A DNA stretch of 64,000 nucleotides from Mycoplana rhizolycopersici (GTDB lineage Bacteria; Pseudomonadota; Alphaproteobacteria; Rhizobiales; Rhizobiaceae), in contig NZ_JABXYK010000001.1 in the NCBI RefSeq assembly GCF_013378445.1, positions 434,001 through 498,000 of the forward strand, written 5' to 3'. Below, in pieces: positions 1-12,413 of this stretch (position 1 is its first letter; every line of letters starts with the position of its first letter). The notes under the pieces were generated by a model. That model ran no database searches, was not told the DNA's origin, and was given only the letters and a program-made list of their open reading frames with translations. Position numbers and translations under genes: made by a program.

Positions 1-899
1 GAGAGGCCGTCGCACGCATCGAAAACGCCGACGGGCCCGGCCTCTCCGGGCGAAAATCCCGCTGGCAGTGGGATGCGCAGGAGGCGGCGCGGAACGATCC
101 CCCGGCAACAGACGGCCTCGATGCTATTTTTGCAGCCGGCCTGCCGGCCTGCGGGCTCGTCGAGATCCGCAATGCGCAGACGCGCGACATGGGCGCGGCC
201 ACCGGCTTCACGCTTGCCGTTGCCGCCATGCGGCAGGAGATCGCGAAGACCGGCGCAACACTTTGGATCAGCCAGGCAATGGCACTTTCGGAGGCCGGAA
301 TGCCCCATGCCCCGGGCTTGAAGAACTATGGCCTCGACCCGGCACGCTTCTTCCTCGCCCGCCCGCGGACGGTTCAGGATGCGCTCTGGATGGCGGAAGC
401 CGCACTCGGCATCTCGGCCTTTTCGGCCGTCATTCTGGAGATCCGCGGCAATCCCGCCTGTTTCGGCCTGACGGAAAGCCGCCGCCTGCAACTGCGCGCG
501 AAGGCGAACGGCAGCCTTCTTCTGCTGCTGCGCCAGGCGGGCGAGGAGGAGGCAAGCAGCGCGCTCTGCCGCCTGCGCGTCGAGCCGGCGCCTTCAGGCG
601 AACGCCCGCTGCCGGACGGGTCGACGCTGGCCGGTAGCCTCGGCAATCCGGCTTTTCTCGTCACCCCGGAAAAAAGCAAGATCGCCGACGCCGTCGGCAC
701 AGTCCTGGAGTGGAACACCGATGACCGCCGCTTTCGCCGCACAGAAACCTGCCCCGAACCCCATCCTGAATCACACCCTGCCGCTCAGCAGCCACAGCGG
801 CAGCCAGAGGATACTTTGCCTTTGGTTTCCTTATCTTCCCGCCGACAGGGTGGCCCGGGCCCGCTGGGGACGGTCGTGGCTCTCCAAAGGACGCCCTGA
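1..899 (+). CDS. imuA: ImuA-like SOS mutagenesis protein, 5' end cut by window
   Basis: The open frame enters at base 3 and stops with TGA at 897-899, leaving 298 visible residues; the true start lies upstream of the window. ImuA is a RecA-like accessory protein of the ImuA-ImuB-DnaE2 translesion mutasome. The visible part has RecA-like stretches such as ATLWISQAMALSEAGMP and the ILEIRG strand, but no complete Walker A loop; that part may lie outside the window. The identification rests mainly on context: imuB starts inside its 3' end (overlap 721-899) and dnaE2 follows. The C-terminal 60 residues are proline- and glutamine-rich and look unstructured. Any LexA operator would sit outside this window. 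A generic RecA-like protein is the only alternative. Confidence 0.87.
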   Translation, partial: EAVARIENADGPGLSGRKSRWQWDAQEAARNDPPATDGLDAIFAAGLPACGLVEIRNAQTRDMGAATGFTLAVAAMRQEIAKTGATLWISQAMALSEAGMPHAPGLKNYGLDPARFFLARPRTVQDALWMAEAALGISAFSAVILEIRGNPACFGLTESRRLQLRAKANGSLLLLLRQAGEEEASSALCRLRVEPAPSGERPLPDGSTLAGSLGNPAFLVTPEKSKIADAVGTVLEWNTDDRRFRRTETCPEPHPESHPAAQQPQRQPEDTLPLVSLSSRRQGGPGPLGTVVALQRTP

Positions 900-2366
900 T
901 CATCCGCCCGTCGTCTTCGCCAGCCGCAGCGAAAATGCCATGCGGATAAGCCGTCTCGATCGTGAGGCCGAACGCATCGGCCTGCGCAAGGGGCATGGGG
1001 TCACGGAGGCACGTGCCATCTGCCCGTCGCTGGATATCCTTCCCGCCGAGCCCGCCGCTGACCGGGCGCTGCTCGAGGCCCTGGCCGACTGGTGCGACCG
1101 CTACACGCCGCTCGTCGCCCTCGACGGCGACGACGGGCTCTATCTCGACATCACCGGCTGCGCCCATCTGCACGGCGGTGAGCGGGCCCTGCTCGATGGA
1201 CTTCTATCCTCGCTCTTTGCGCTCGGCGTCGAGGCACGCGGAGCGATTTCGTCCTCTCCCGGCTTGTCCTGGGCGGTCAGCCATTTCGGCGAGGGCGGCG
1301 TGATCGATGCCGATGTGGCGGAAGCGGCGCTGGCACCTCTGCCGACGCCGGCGCTGCGCCTGCCCAAGGATACAGCCGAGATGCTCGGGCGGGTCGGGCT
1401 GAAGGCAATCGGCGATCTTCTGCCCCTGCCGCGCGCGCCGCTTGCCCGCCGCTTCGGACCGTTGCTGCTCCTGCGGCTGGACCAGGCGCTCGGCCTGGAG
1501 GACGAGCCCATCTCGCCGCGCTTGCCGGTACCGGTTCTTTCGGCAGAGCGCCGTTTGTTCGATCCCGTCAGTTCCGCGGACGACATCCTGGCGCTTTCCG
1601 CCCATCTTGCAGGGTCGCTCAAGGAGGGCCTCGAGCGACGCGGCGAGGGCGGACGCCTGTTTGCGCTTCTGCTCTTTCGCGTCGACGGCCGCGTCTTTCG
1701 CATCCATGCGGCGACCTCCGCCCCCCAGCGCGATCCCGATCGCATCACGCTTCTGTTCCGCGAGCGGCTTGCGGCGGTTCATGACGGGTTGGATGCCGGA
1801 TACGGGTTCGAGATCGTCCGCCTCTGCGTGCTCACCGCCGAGCCTTTCGAGACGGTGCAGGAGGGCTTTGCCGACGGCACCGGCGACAGTTGCTCGCTGT
1901 CTGCCTTCGCCGAGCGGATCGTCGCCCGCTTCGGCCCCGACAGCCTGCTTGCCGTCACGCTTGCCGAAAGCCATCTGCCCGAACGCGCCGCGCGTCTCGC
2001 CCCCATCCTGGACCGTCTGGAGAGCGAGCGAGCCGTCGGCCGGAACGGGGCGGCAGCGGTCACGGCAACCGCCTGCATGGACCGCCCGTTGCGCCTCTTC
2101 ACCCCGCCCGAGCCGGTCGAAACCATGGCCGGCGTACCTGAGGACGCGCCGAAAAGCTTCCGCTGGCGCCGGAGCCTTTATCGGATCGCCCGCACGGAGG
2201 GTCCTGAACGGATCGCTGCAGAGTGGTGGATCGACGGGGAGAACCAGCCGTCCCGCGACTATTTCCGGGTCGAAGACGAGGCCGGTCGCCGCTTCTGGCT
2301 GTTCCGCGAGGGGATCTATGGGGAACAGCCGCACCTTCCGCGCTGGTTCATCCATGGGATCCTGGC

Positions 2367-2370
<4 letters not shown>
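721..2370 (+). CDS. imuB: ImuB, Y-family DNA polymerase-like protein
   Basis: 549 residues, a Y-family (DinB/UmuC-like) protein. ImuB homologues recruit DnaE2 to the sliding clamp during SOS mutagenesis and are thought to be non-catalytic. Here the segment [10 protein letters not shown] (about residues 34-43) occupies the place where active Y polymerases carry the first acidic metal-binding motif. The palm-like [19 protein letters not shown] segment and a long C-terminal part follow. The ATG at 721 is the only usable start before the conserved [10 protein letters not shown] block, so the large overlap with imuA appears genuine. The stop overlaps the next gene in an ATGA, suggesting translational coupling to dnaE2. 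Loss of polymerase activity is inferred from the missing acidic residues and from family knowledge. Confidence 0.93.
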
Positions 2371-5738
<3,368 letters not shown>

Positions 5739-5905
5739 GGCAGGACGAAAACGCGCATCGCGCCGGCCGAGTTTTTCGCAGTCGATCTCCCGTGGAAAAG
5801 GCCAGCCTGCAACAAAAAGTGATCGCCGGCCAGGGCGACATCTGCCATCGCTAAAACAGCAATTGATCAATCCAACATTTTGAAAACACGAACAAATTTC
5901 TCAAG

Positions 5906-5922
5906 TTTAGAATGACTTTAAA
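5906..5922. promoter_or_regulatory. Iron-control-element-like (Irr-type) box upstream of bfd-bfr
   Basis: The sequence TTTAGAA-TGA-CTTTAAA closely resembles the rhizobial iron control element TTTAGAA-N3-TTCTAAA bound by Irr (12 of 14 palindrome positions). It ends about 30 bases before the -35 hexamer of the bfd promoter. Irr control of iron storage genes is known in related bacteria; binding here is inferred. Confidence 0.45.
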
Positions 5923-5953
5923 GAATGCGGCAGCGATGCTGACCCGTTTTATC

Positions 5954-5982
5954 TTGACAGCAAATATCTCCTTTTGCTTAAT
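5954..5982 (+). promoter_or_regulatory. Sigma70-type promoter of bfd-bfr
   Basis: TTGACA at 5954-5959, a 17-base spacer and CTTAAT at 5977-5982 form a good housekeeping promoter. The predicted transcript start near 5988 gives a leader of about 34 bases before the bfd ATG at 6022. Confidence 0.6.
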
Positions 5983-6021
5983 CGCTGGAATTCAGGGCGT
6001 TACGCATGGCAGGCAGAACAA

Positions 6022-6333
6022 ATGCTGGTTTGCAGCTGCAACTTCATTAGCGACAAAGAGATCGTTGACGTCATAAACGAGCTCCTCGATCAGGACCGTT
6101 GGCAACTGATCGTGCCGGCAAAAGTCTATCATGCCATGGAGAAACGTGGCCGCTGTTGCGGCTGTTTCCCCAACGTCGTCGACATCATCATCCGCACCAC
6201 CGAACAGTATCACGCCGACCGCTACTCGACGGACGCGGAGATATTTGATTTCATGGCCCGCCTCAAACAATTCCATGAAGACAACAGGAGAGCGGACCTT
6301 GAAAGGCGACAAAAAAGTAATCGAGCAGCTTAA
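6022..6333 (+). CDS. bfd: Bacterioferritin-associated ferredoxin, (2Fe-2S)-binding
   Basis: 103 residues. Bfd carries a 2Fe-2S cluster and passes electrons to bacterioferritin to release stored iron. The cysteines fit the family pattern: Cys4 and Cys6 (MLVCSCNF), then Cys45, Cys46 and Cys48 (RCCGCFP). The gap between the two pairs is several residues longer than in E. coli Bfd, and the protein has a longer charged C-terminal tail. The start at ATG 6022 puts the first cysteine pair at the N-terminus as in homologues; a TTG 48 bases upstream is in frame but lies inside the promoter. The gene overlaps bfr by 35 bases, so the two form one transcript. Likely iron-regulated (see the upstream box). 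Confidence 0.85.
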   Translation: MLVCSCNFISDKEIVDVINELLDQDRWQLIVPAKVYHAMEKRGRCCGCFPNVVDIIIRTTEQYHADRYSTDAEIFDFMARLKQFHEDNRRADLERRQKSNRAA

Positions 6334-6784
6334 CGAGGCGCTTTATCTCGAGCTCGGGGCCGTCAATCAGTACTGGCTGCACTACCGCCTGCTGGAAGAC
6401 TGGGGCTACACGCTCCTCGCCAAGAAGGAGCGTGCCGAATCGATCGAGGAAATGCAGCACGCCGACAAGCTGGTCGCGCGCATCATCTTCCTCGAAGGTC
6501 ATCCCAACCTGCAGACGGTCGCCCCCCTGCGCATCGGCCAGAACGTCAAGGAAGTCCTCGAAGCCGACCTCGCTGGCGAATACGACGCCCGCACGGCCTA
6601 CAAGAAGTCCCGCGACATCTGTCATGACGCCGGCGACTACGTCACCATGAAACTCTTCGAAGAGCTTCTGGCCGACGAAGAGGGACACATCGATTTCCTC
6701 GAAACGCAGCTGGAGCTGCTGAACACGCTCGGCGCCGAGAAATACGGCCAGCTCAACGCAGCTCCGGCCAACGAAGCAGAATAA
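6299..6784 (+). CDS. bfr: Bacterioferritin
   Basis: 161 residues, the usual length. Bacterioferritin forms a 24-subunit shell with heme that oxidises and stores iron. Ferroxidase ligands Glu18, Glu51 and His54 and the heme ligand Met52 are in the canonical places ([27 protein letters not shown]), and the second ligand set appears in [12 protein letters not shown]. The start is a TTG at 6299, giving [16 protein letters not shown] as in homologues, with AGGAG at 6286-6290 eight bases upstream. It lies inside bfd, indicating translational coupling. A longer frame from ATG 6131 would add 56 residues of bfd shadow and is rejected. A strong terminator follows. Confidence 0.93.
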   Translation: MKGDKKVIEQLNEALYLELGAVNQYWLHYRLLEDWGYTLLAKKERAESIEEMQHADKLVARIIFLEGHPNLQTVAPLRIGQNVKEVLEADLAGEYDARTAYKKSRDICHDAGDYVTMKLFEELLADEEGHIDFLETQLELLNTLGAEKYGQLNAAPANEAE

Positions 6785-6830
6785 CCGGCGTTCGTCACAA
6801 CCATTCGACGCCACCGTCGCTCGACATCGA

Positions 6831-6861
6831 ATCCCCGGCCATCCGCCGGGGATTTTTTTTT
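6831..6861 (+). terminator. Rho-independent terminator after bfr
   Basis: A perfect 9-base stem (ATCCCCGGC at 6831-6839 with GCCGGGGAT at 6845-6853), a five-base loop, and a run of nine T from 6853 to 6861. Confidence 0.9.
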
Positions 6862-7404
6862 CGCGAATATCATCCGCCGCAGCATCGCAACAGGGTTGCG
6901 GCAAACGCAACGCTCGCCGGTCGCCGCAGCCGAACATTCCCGCATCCCGACCAGACCTCGCCATGGCTACGTCTCTGCCTCCGCAAACCGGGGTGCCTGA
7001 CCCGTGTGGCGCATGGCCGGGCGGCTCGAACTCTCGTTCCCCCTGAACAACGCGACGCGCAGAGAAGATGGACGTCGCGGGTGTGCCGGCTCGGTGGCAG
7101 GCTAGCGTAGTGCCCGCGCCCCACCCGCTCATCCTAGGCGTATTCTCCATCGCTGGTTGCTGTTCCCGGCGGAACAGAGAACCCGCCCTTTCTCCTCAAT
7201 ATGGCTGCGTGAAGCAGCGTTTGGCGCGCCGCTTCGAAAGCCGGAGCCTCCGGCAGCGTGTGGAGGACGAAAGCCAGGTGCAGTGACGCGAAGCAATGTC
7301 CGGCGCTGCAGTCTCCGCCGACGCTCCTCCCGTCCCGGCCGGCGGTACGACTGCCGTCTCCGGGAAATGCAAATCCCGACAACAGCCATCACTAGGAGAA
7401 ACGC
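6862..7404. other. Gene-free stretch before the RTX gene
   Basis: No convincing coding frame was found on either strand across 540 bases: the frames present lack ribosome sites and read as low-complexity arginine/alanine/serine translations. No clear sigma70 promoter was recognised. The only clear signal is an AGGAGA ribosome site (7394-7399) ahead of the RTX ATG. It probably holds the RTX promoter and a long leader. Confidence 0.5.
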
Positions 7405-10400
7405 ATGGCAACGATCATGGGCTCGATGGGAGCCGACAATCTGATAGGCAAGGACCTCTTGGGGGCCGAGCAGGATATGATCATGGCGCTCGACGGCGAC
7501 GATATCGTCAATGGCGGCATGGGAAGCGATACGATCATGGGCGGCGTCGGCAACGACCAGCTCAACGGCTCCTTCCAGAGCGACTATATTGTCGGCGATA
7601 CCGGCAACGACACGCTCAACGGCGACAGTGGCGACGACATGCTTACCGGCGGTCTCGGCGCCGACCGTCTCAATGGCGGATCCGGCCGCGACACGCTCAT
7701 GGCCGGCGGGCTCGTGGATATGGCCGGCGACATCGTCCATGGCGGGTCGGGCACCGACCGCCTGATCGTCGACTATGGCGACCGCACAAGCGGCGTTTCA
7801 ATCTCGATCAAGGACTGGATTTCCGAACAGACGCTCATCGGCAACATCAAGACGAGCTACGTCGAGAGCTACCAGATCACCGGCACGGACTTCGCCGACA
7901 GTATCACCGGCGGCAACTACAACGACATGTTCATGGGCGGCGGTGGCAACGACACCCTCAAGGGCGGCCGCGGCAGCGACTACCTCGACGGCGGCGAAGG
8001 CGACGACACGCTCTATGGCGGCCACGGAATCGACATTCTCAACGGCGCGGAGGGCAAGGACACACTCTACGGTGAAAAAGGGATCGATATCCTTTCCGGC
8101 GGCGAAGGCGACGACAGGATCTGGGGCGGCGACGACGGCGACATGATCAATGGCGACGACGGCAACGACCTCCTTTACGGCGACAATGGCAACGACACCA
8201 TAAATGGAGGCGCCGGCAAGGACACGATGAATGGCGGGTCCGGCGACGACGACCTCACGGGGGGCCTCAGCGATGACGTCATCGAGGGCGGTAGCGGCAA
8301 CGATACCTATCGTTATGCCTTCGGCGACGGCAAGGACAAGATCACCGATGCCAGCGGCAGCGACCGCCTCATCGTCACCAAGTTCACCGGCGACTTCACA
8401 GCCAAGCTGCCGACCCAGGTCAACACGCTTTCCGGCGGCACGACCTTCTCCGGCATCGAGCACTACAGCATTCATGCCGTAGGTTCCGGTGCCAACAAGA
8501 TCACGACCGGCAGCGGCCATGACGTCGTCGATGCCGGGGCAGGAAACGACACGATCAACGGCGGAGCCGGAAACGACGAACTGCGCGCCGGGACGGGCAA
8601 GGATACGGTCAATGCCGGCGATGGCGACGACCGCGTCTATCTCGGCGACGGCGGGGCCGACAAGGCCGATGGCGGCGCAAACACCGACCGCCTCTATGTC
8701 GACCGCAAGTCGCTGACGTCGAGCCAGACCTTCTCCGTGAACGCCGCGACGGCGTCCCTGACGGACGGCACCTCGATGAAGAACTTCGAGTATTTCCAGG
8801 TCGAGTTCGGCTCCGGAAACGACGTGGTGAAATCGGTCGGCGCTGCCAAGGGCGTCACCTTCTACGGCTATGCCGGCAACGACACGCTGATCGGCACGGC
8901 CTACAGCGACGTCCTCGACGGTGGCGAGGGCAATGACAAGCTCACCGCCGGCGCGGGCAACGACGTGATCCGTGACGCCGGCGGCACGAACACCATCGAC
9001 GCCGGCAGCGGAGCGGATGACATCTATGTCCGCGACGGTGCCAAGGCCGTGGGCCATTACAGCGTCAACATGGGTGACGGCGACGACAAGTTCTACCGCG
9101 CGGCTTCCACGGGCAAGCTGACGCTCGACGGCGGCACCGGCACGGACTTCGCCTCCATCGACTTCAGCAAGTATACCCAGGGCATCACCTACAAGGTCGC
9201 CTCTACCGTGACCGTGGCCAATGCGCCGGTGACGGTGAAGAGCGTGGAGCGCGTCTCCCTGGTCGGCGGGTCCGGCAAGGACATCTTTACCGGTGGCAAC
9301 CTGGCCGACGAGTTGCGCGGCCGGGCGGGTGACGACACCCTCACCGGCGGCGGCGGAAACGACCTTCTGTCAGGGGATGCCGGCAACGACACGCTGCGTG
9401 GCGGTGACGGCAATGACACGCTTTACGGCGATGGCCTCGGCCTCACCGGCGGCAAGGACAAGCTCTACGGCGACAAGGGCAACGACCATGTCTATGCCGG
9501 CGCGGGCGACTTTGCCGATGGTGGCGAAGGCGGCGACACGCTGCATCTCCTGATGACGGAGCAGACGAAGGACATCGCCTTCAACTTCTCCACCGGTACC
9601 GTAAAGGTCGATGCAACGACGTCCTTCCAGGGCTTCGAAGCGCTGGACTATGATGGCGGCAAGGCCAAGGATTCCGTTTCGGGCGGTGCGCTGGCCGACT
9701 GGCTGAAGGGCAATGCCGGCAACGATACGTTGCGCGGCGGCGCTGGCGCCGACAAGCTGGAAGACGGAGCCGGCAACGACAGTCTGTTCGGTGACGCCGA
9801 CAATGACCTGCTCATCCGGACCGACTTCGGCGGCAAGGACGCTTTCGACGGCGGGTCCGGCACCGACACGCTGTCCTTCAGAGGGGGCACCACCTCCGTG
9901 GTCCTCGACCTGCAGAACCAGGCGACGAACAAGGGCTTGGCGCTTGGCCTGACGGTGAAGAACATCGAAATCATCCAGGGCAGCAACAATGACGACGCCA
10001 TTCGCGGCGACGCCGGGAACAACGTGTTCTACGGCAACGGTTCGGACGACGTCCTCGACGGCCGTTCCGGCAACGACAAGCTCATCGGCGGGGCCGGTGA
10101 CGACTGGCTGACCGGTGGCACCGGCAATGACCAGTTTGTCTTCGACAGCGCCGGTCGCGACGGCGAGGGCGACGTGATCACGGACTTCACCCGTGGCCAG
10201 GACAAGCTCGTCATCTCCAAGGGCGCCTATGGCATCGCCGCGGCGGACAAGACCGTGACGCTCGTGACCGGCGCCGACCCGGTCGCGACCGCCACCAAGG
10301 GCACCTTCCTGTTCGAGACCGACAACGGGCGCCTCTGGTTCGATGCGGATGGCAAGGGAACGGACGCCGATCTGGAGCTCGTCGCCACGCTGCAAGGCGT

Positions 10401-10437
10401 GAAGTCGCTGAGCGTCGACGACTTCGCCTTCATCTGA
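7405..10437 (+). CDS. RTX-repeat calcium-binding protein, probable type I secretion substrate
   Basis: 1010 residues, acidic, cysteine-free and rich in Gly/Asp/Asn. Dozens of hemolysin-type nonapeptides (GGxGxDxLx, for example GGEGDDTLYGG and GGNGNDTLKGG) bind calcium as parallel beta-rolls. Six non-RTX modules of 50-57 residues interrupt the arrays (listed separately). There is no N-terminal signal peptide. The last 100 residues (from GGTGNDQFVFDSAGRDGEGD) match the C-terminal block of T1SS substrates and end in DDFAFI, a typical uncleaved export signal. No enzymatic domain is visible, so it may be an adhesin or biofilm-matrix protein such as rhizobial Rap-like or surface RTX proteins; that role is inferred. 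No ABC exporter or membrane-fusion gene is nearby. ATG 7405 has AGGAGA six bases upstream. Confidence 0.88.
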   Translation: MATIMGSMGADNLIGKDLLGAEQDMIMALDGDDIVNGGMGSDTIMGGVGNDQLNGSFQSDYIVGDTGNDTLNGDSGDDMLTGGLGADRLNGGSGRDTLMAGGLVDMAGDIVHGGSGTDRLIVDYGDRTSGVSISIKDWISEQTLIGNIKTSYVESYQITGTDFADSITGGNYNDMFMGGGGNDTLKGGRGSDYLDGGEGDDTLYGGHGIDILNGAEGKDTLYGEKGIDILSGGEGDDRIWGGDDGDMINGDDGNDLLYGDNGNDTINGGAGKDTMNGGSGDDDLTGGLSDDVIEGGSGNDTYRYAFGDGKDKITDASGSDRLIVTKFTGDFTAKLPTQVNTLSGGTTFSGIEHYSIHAVGSGANKITTGSGHDVVDAGAGNDTINGGAGNDELRAGTGKDTVNAGDGDDRVYLGDGGADKADGGANTDRLYVDRKSLTSSQTFSVNAATASLTDGTSMKNFEYFQVEFGSGNDVVKSVGAAKGVTFYGYAGNDTLIGTAYSDVLDGGEGNDKLTAGAGNDVIRDAGGTNTIDAGSGADDIYVRDGAKAVGHYSVNMGDGDDKFYRAASTGKLTLDGGTGTDFASIDFSKYTQGITYKVASTVTVANAPVTVKSVERVSLVGGSGKDIFTGGNLADELRGRAGDDTLTGGGGNDLLSGDAGNDTLRGGDGNDTLYGDGLGLTGGKDKLYGDKGNDHVYAGAGDFADGGEGGDTLHLLMTEQTKDIAFNFSTGTVKVDATTSFQGFEALDYDGGKAKDSVSGGALADWLKGNAGNDTLRGGAGADKLEDGAGNDSLFGDADNDLLIRTDFGGKDAFDGGSGTDTLSFRGGTTSVVLDLQNQATNKGLALGLTVKNIEIIQGSNNDDAIRGDAGNNVFYGNGSDDVLDGRSGNDKLIGGAGDDWLTGGTGNDQFVFDSAGRDGEGDVITDFTRGQDKLVISKGAYGIAAADKTVTLVTGADPVATATKGTFLFETDNGRLWFDADGKGTDADLELVATLQGVKSLSVDDFAFI
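7486..10140 (+). repeat. RTX nonapeptide arrays with six interspersed modules (coding)
   Basis: Tandem 27-base units encode GGxGxDxLx. They fall in blocks separated by six related modules at about 7753-7914, 8359-8530, 8683-8847, 9142-9297, 9532-9687 and 9862-10011. Each module opens with an acidic TDxL-like turn, runs through beta-strand-like sequence, and usually ends with a hydrophobic-Glu step, a glycine/acid segment and return to an RTX repeat. These are protein repeats, not CRISPR. Confidence 0.8.
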
Positions 10438-10497
10438 CCGGGAATGGCTTCGGCTGGAGGCGACTTTCGTCGTCGTCCAGCCCGACCGCCAAACAGC

Positions 10498-10529
10498 AAA
10501 CCGCCCGCGGCGCAAGCCGTGGGCGGTTT
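10498..10529. terminator. Hairpin terminator between RTX gene and rppH
   Basis: A long stem pairs AAACCGCCC (10498-10506) with GGGCGGTTT (10521-10529), extended inward by GCGGC/GCCGT around GCAA. It lies between convergent genes and could serve both. T-runs are short, so efficiency is uncertain. Confidence 0.6.
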
Positions 10530-10564
10530 CACGTGGAGCGTTCAACAGACCAGACGGATGGAGC

Positions 10565-11092
10565 CTACGGGGCGAGATGGGCGAAGGCCGCGACGACCTC
10601 CTCATAGACCTTGCGCTTGAACGGCACGATGAGTTCCGGCAATTGCCGCATCTCCTTCCATTCCCAGGCGTCGAACTCCGCCTCGTGACCGCCGGGCGGC
10701 GGATTGATGGCGATCTCGTTCTCGTCGCCCTCGAAGCGGAATGCGAACCAGCGCTGCGTCTGACCGCGATACTTCCCCTTCAACCCGATGCCCATCAAGT
10801 GCTGTGGCAGATCGTAGTTGATCCAGCGGCCGGCATCCGCGATGAGCGACACCGAGCGCATGCCCGTTTCCTCGTAAAGCTCGCGATGCGCCGCTTTCAG
10901 CGGATCTTCGTTTTTGTCGATGCCGCCTTGCGGCATCTGCCACAGCTGCGGCGAGCCGTCATATTCGGAATTGCCGATGGCGATGCGCCGCCCCGCCCAG
11001 ACCAGCCCCTGCCGGTTCAGCACCATGATCCCCACGCAGGGGCGGTACGGCAGGTCTTCGGCCAGCACCGACCGCTTCTTTTCCTTGCTCAT
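10565..11092 (-). CDS. rppH: RNA pyrophosphohydrolase (Nudix)
   Basis: 175 residues. RppH removes pyrophosphate from the 5' triphosphate of mRNAs and triggers RNase E-dependent decay; rhizobial and Bartonella homologues were first named IalA or diadenosine-polyphosphate hydrolase. The complete Nudix box GX5EX7REUXEEXGU spans residues 56-78, with Glu62, Arg70, Glu71, Glu74 and Glu75 all present. The N-terminal [19 protein letters not shown] and the tryptophan-rich C-terminal half are typical. It is the last gene of the envC-ctpA-deacetylase-rppH series, 38 bases after its neighbour's stop. Confidence 0.92.
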   Translation of the reverse strand: MSKEKKRSVLAEDLPYRPCVGIMVLNRQGLVWAGRRIAIGNSEYDGSPQLWQMPQGGIDKNEDPLKAAHRELYEETGMRSVSLIADAGRWINYDLPQHLMGIGLKGKYRGQTQRWFAFRFEGDENEIAINPPPGGHEAEFDAWEWKEMRQLPELIVPFKRKVYEEVVAAFAHLAP

Positions 11093-11130
11093 CGTCGTTT
11101 CCGTTTCTGATTGTCTCTACTCCAGCCGGA

Positions 11131-12345
11131 TTACTGCTGGCTTTTCTGTTCGGCAAGTGCGGCGACACCGACGACCTCCAGACCGCGCTGGCTGGCCTCC
11201 TGATACCATTCTGCGATGGCCTGGACGCTCTCGTCGAAGGCTGAGGCCACGCCGATCGCGCTGCCATTGCGTCGCGCGATCCGCTCCAGCTCGTCGAGCT
11301 TGCGCAGGATGGCGTCTCGCGAAAGCGTCGCGTCGAGCTGCACGTCGGCAAAGGCGTGCGGCATGTCGAGCGCACCGGCGATCGTGCCGGACAACGACTG
11401 GGCGGAGGAACCGTCGTCGAGAAACAGAAGCCCACGTTCGGAAACGTCGCGCATGACCGGTTCCATGGCATCGGCGTCGGCCAGGAACCGTCCGCCCATG
11501 TAGTTCATGATGCCGGTATAGTTGGTGATCTGCCCCATCGCCCGGTGCAGTTCGTCCAGATTGCGTTTGGCGCTGAAATCGGTGCGCAGCGTATGCGGAC
11601 CAGTTTCGTTGCTCGGATCCTCGAAGGGCTCAAGCGGTATCTGAAGCAGGATCTCGTGTCCCTCGCGGCGGGCCTCCTGCATCCAGCGCGGAAGGCTGTT
11701 GCCGCTCGATGCAAAGGCGAGCGTCACCTCCGGCGGCAGGTCTCGAATCGCCTTCTGCGTACCGGTCTGGCTGAGGCCCAGCCCACCGACCACGATGGCG
11801 ATCCGCGTGCCGCGTGCGCCCGACCAGGGACGGGCGTACTGCTCCATCGGACGCAGTCCGTCAGGTCCGACAATCGGCAATTTTCCGTAAGAGGTCGTCT
11901 CGACGAGGTCTTCGTTGGGGAAGGCGGCGGAGCGCGGATCCTGCCCGATCCGGCTAGCTTCGATGATCAGCGGCCCCGTGCCGTCGCGATCCTTTGGCGT
12001 GAATATTCTCACGATGCTGCCATCGGCATTGCGGGTTTCTTCCACGCTCGCGCCGGAGAGACCCCGTTCGCGCCGCACGCCGCCGGCCGCGGGCGAACCT
12101 GCGGCGCTCTCCGAAGATGAGTCCGGAACGGCGGGCTGGTTCTCCGCCTTCTGCGCTTGCTGGTCGACCGGATTGGGCGTCTTGAAGTCGCCGCGCGGGC
12201 CGAGTGCCGACCATGCTGAAAGGCCAAGAACGCCGGCTATGACGAAGAAGGCGGCCAGGCGCACCGCCGAATGGCGCGGCGCGCGCTTGCGGCCGGACGA
12301 CACCTTCCGGTTCTGACCGAGGGGTGCATTGAGATCCGTTCCCAA
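11131..12345 (-). CDS. Divergent polysaccharide deacetylase (YibQ-like) membrane protein
   Basis: 404 residues. A basic N-terminus precedes one membrane segment at about 27-47 (LAAFFVIAGVLGLSAWSALG). A disordered Gln/Pro/Ser-rich linker runs to about residue 100, and a NodB-fold divergent deacetylase domain starts near RIAIVVGGLGLSQTGTQ. The family is predicted periplasmic and is regularly found next to envC and ctpA, so a role in envelope or peptidoglycan processing is inferred; enzymatic activity is unproven. The gene lies between ctpA and rppH, with a hairpin terminator in the ctpA-side gap. Confidence 0.83.
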   Translation of the reverse strand: MGTDLNAPLGQNRKVSSGRKRAPRHSAVRLAAFFVIAGVLGLSAWSALGPRGDFKTPNPVDQQAQKAENQPAVPDSSSESAAGSPAAGGVRRERGLSGASVEETRNADGSIVRIFTPKDRDGTGPLIIEASRIGQDPRSAAFPNEDLVETTSYGKLPIVGPDGLRPMEQYARPWSGARGTRIAIVVGGLGLSQTGTQKAIRDLPPEVTLAFASSGNSLPRWMQEARREGHEILLQIPLEPFEDPSNETGPHTLRTDFSAKRNLDELHRAMGQITNYTGIMNYMGGRFLADADAMEPVMRDVSERGLLFLDDGSSAQSLSGTIAGALDMPHAFADVQLDATLSRDAILRKLDELERIARRNGSAIGVASAFDESVQAIAEWYQEASQRGLEVVGVAALAEQKSQQ

Positions 12346-12370
12346 GTGAGGCCGCCCTGCCCGCGAATGC

Positions 12371-12405
12371 GAAAGACCCGGCTCGCCACAGCAGCAAGCC
12401 GGGTC
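12371..12405 (-). terminator. Hairpin terminator downstream of ctpA
   Basis: GACCCGGCT (12375-12383) pairs with AGCCGGGTC (12397-12405). Read on the minus strand it is followed by TTTC. It may only partly stop transcription into the deacetylase gene. Confidence 0.55.
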
Positions 12406-12413
12406 GTCTGAGT

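Noticed and set aside
7798-9057. 419-codon minus-strand frame across the RTX repeats
   Set aside because: Open only because the repeated Gly/Asp codons lack stops on the opposite strand; the RTX product on the plus strand is clear.
7486-10140. Regular DNA repeats resembling a CRISPR array
   Set aside because: They are in-frame 27-base RTX units with no unique spacers and no cas genes nearby.
10521-10540. GGTTTCACGTGGAGCG as a parS site
   Set aside because: Shares the CACGTG centre but has several mismatches in one arm and forms part of a terminator stem.
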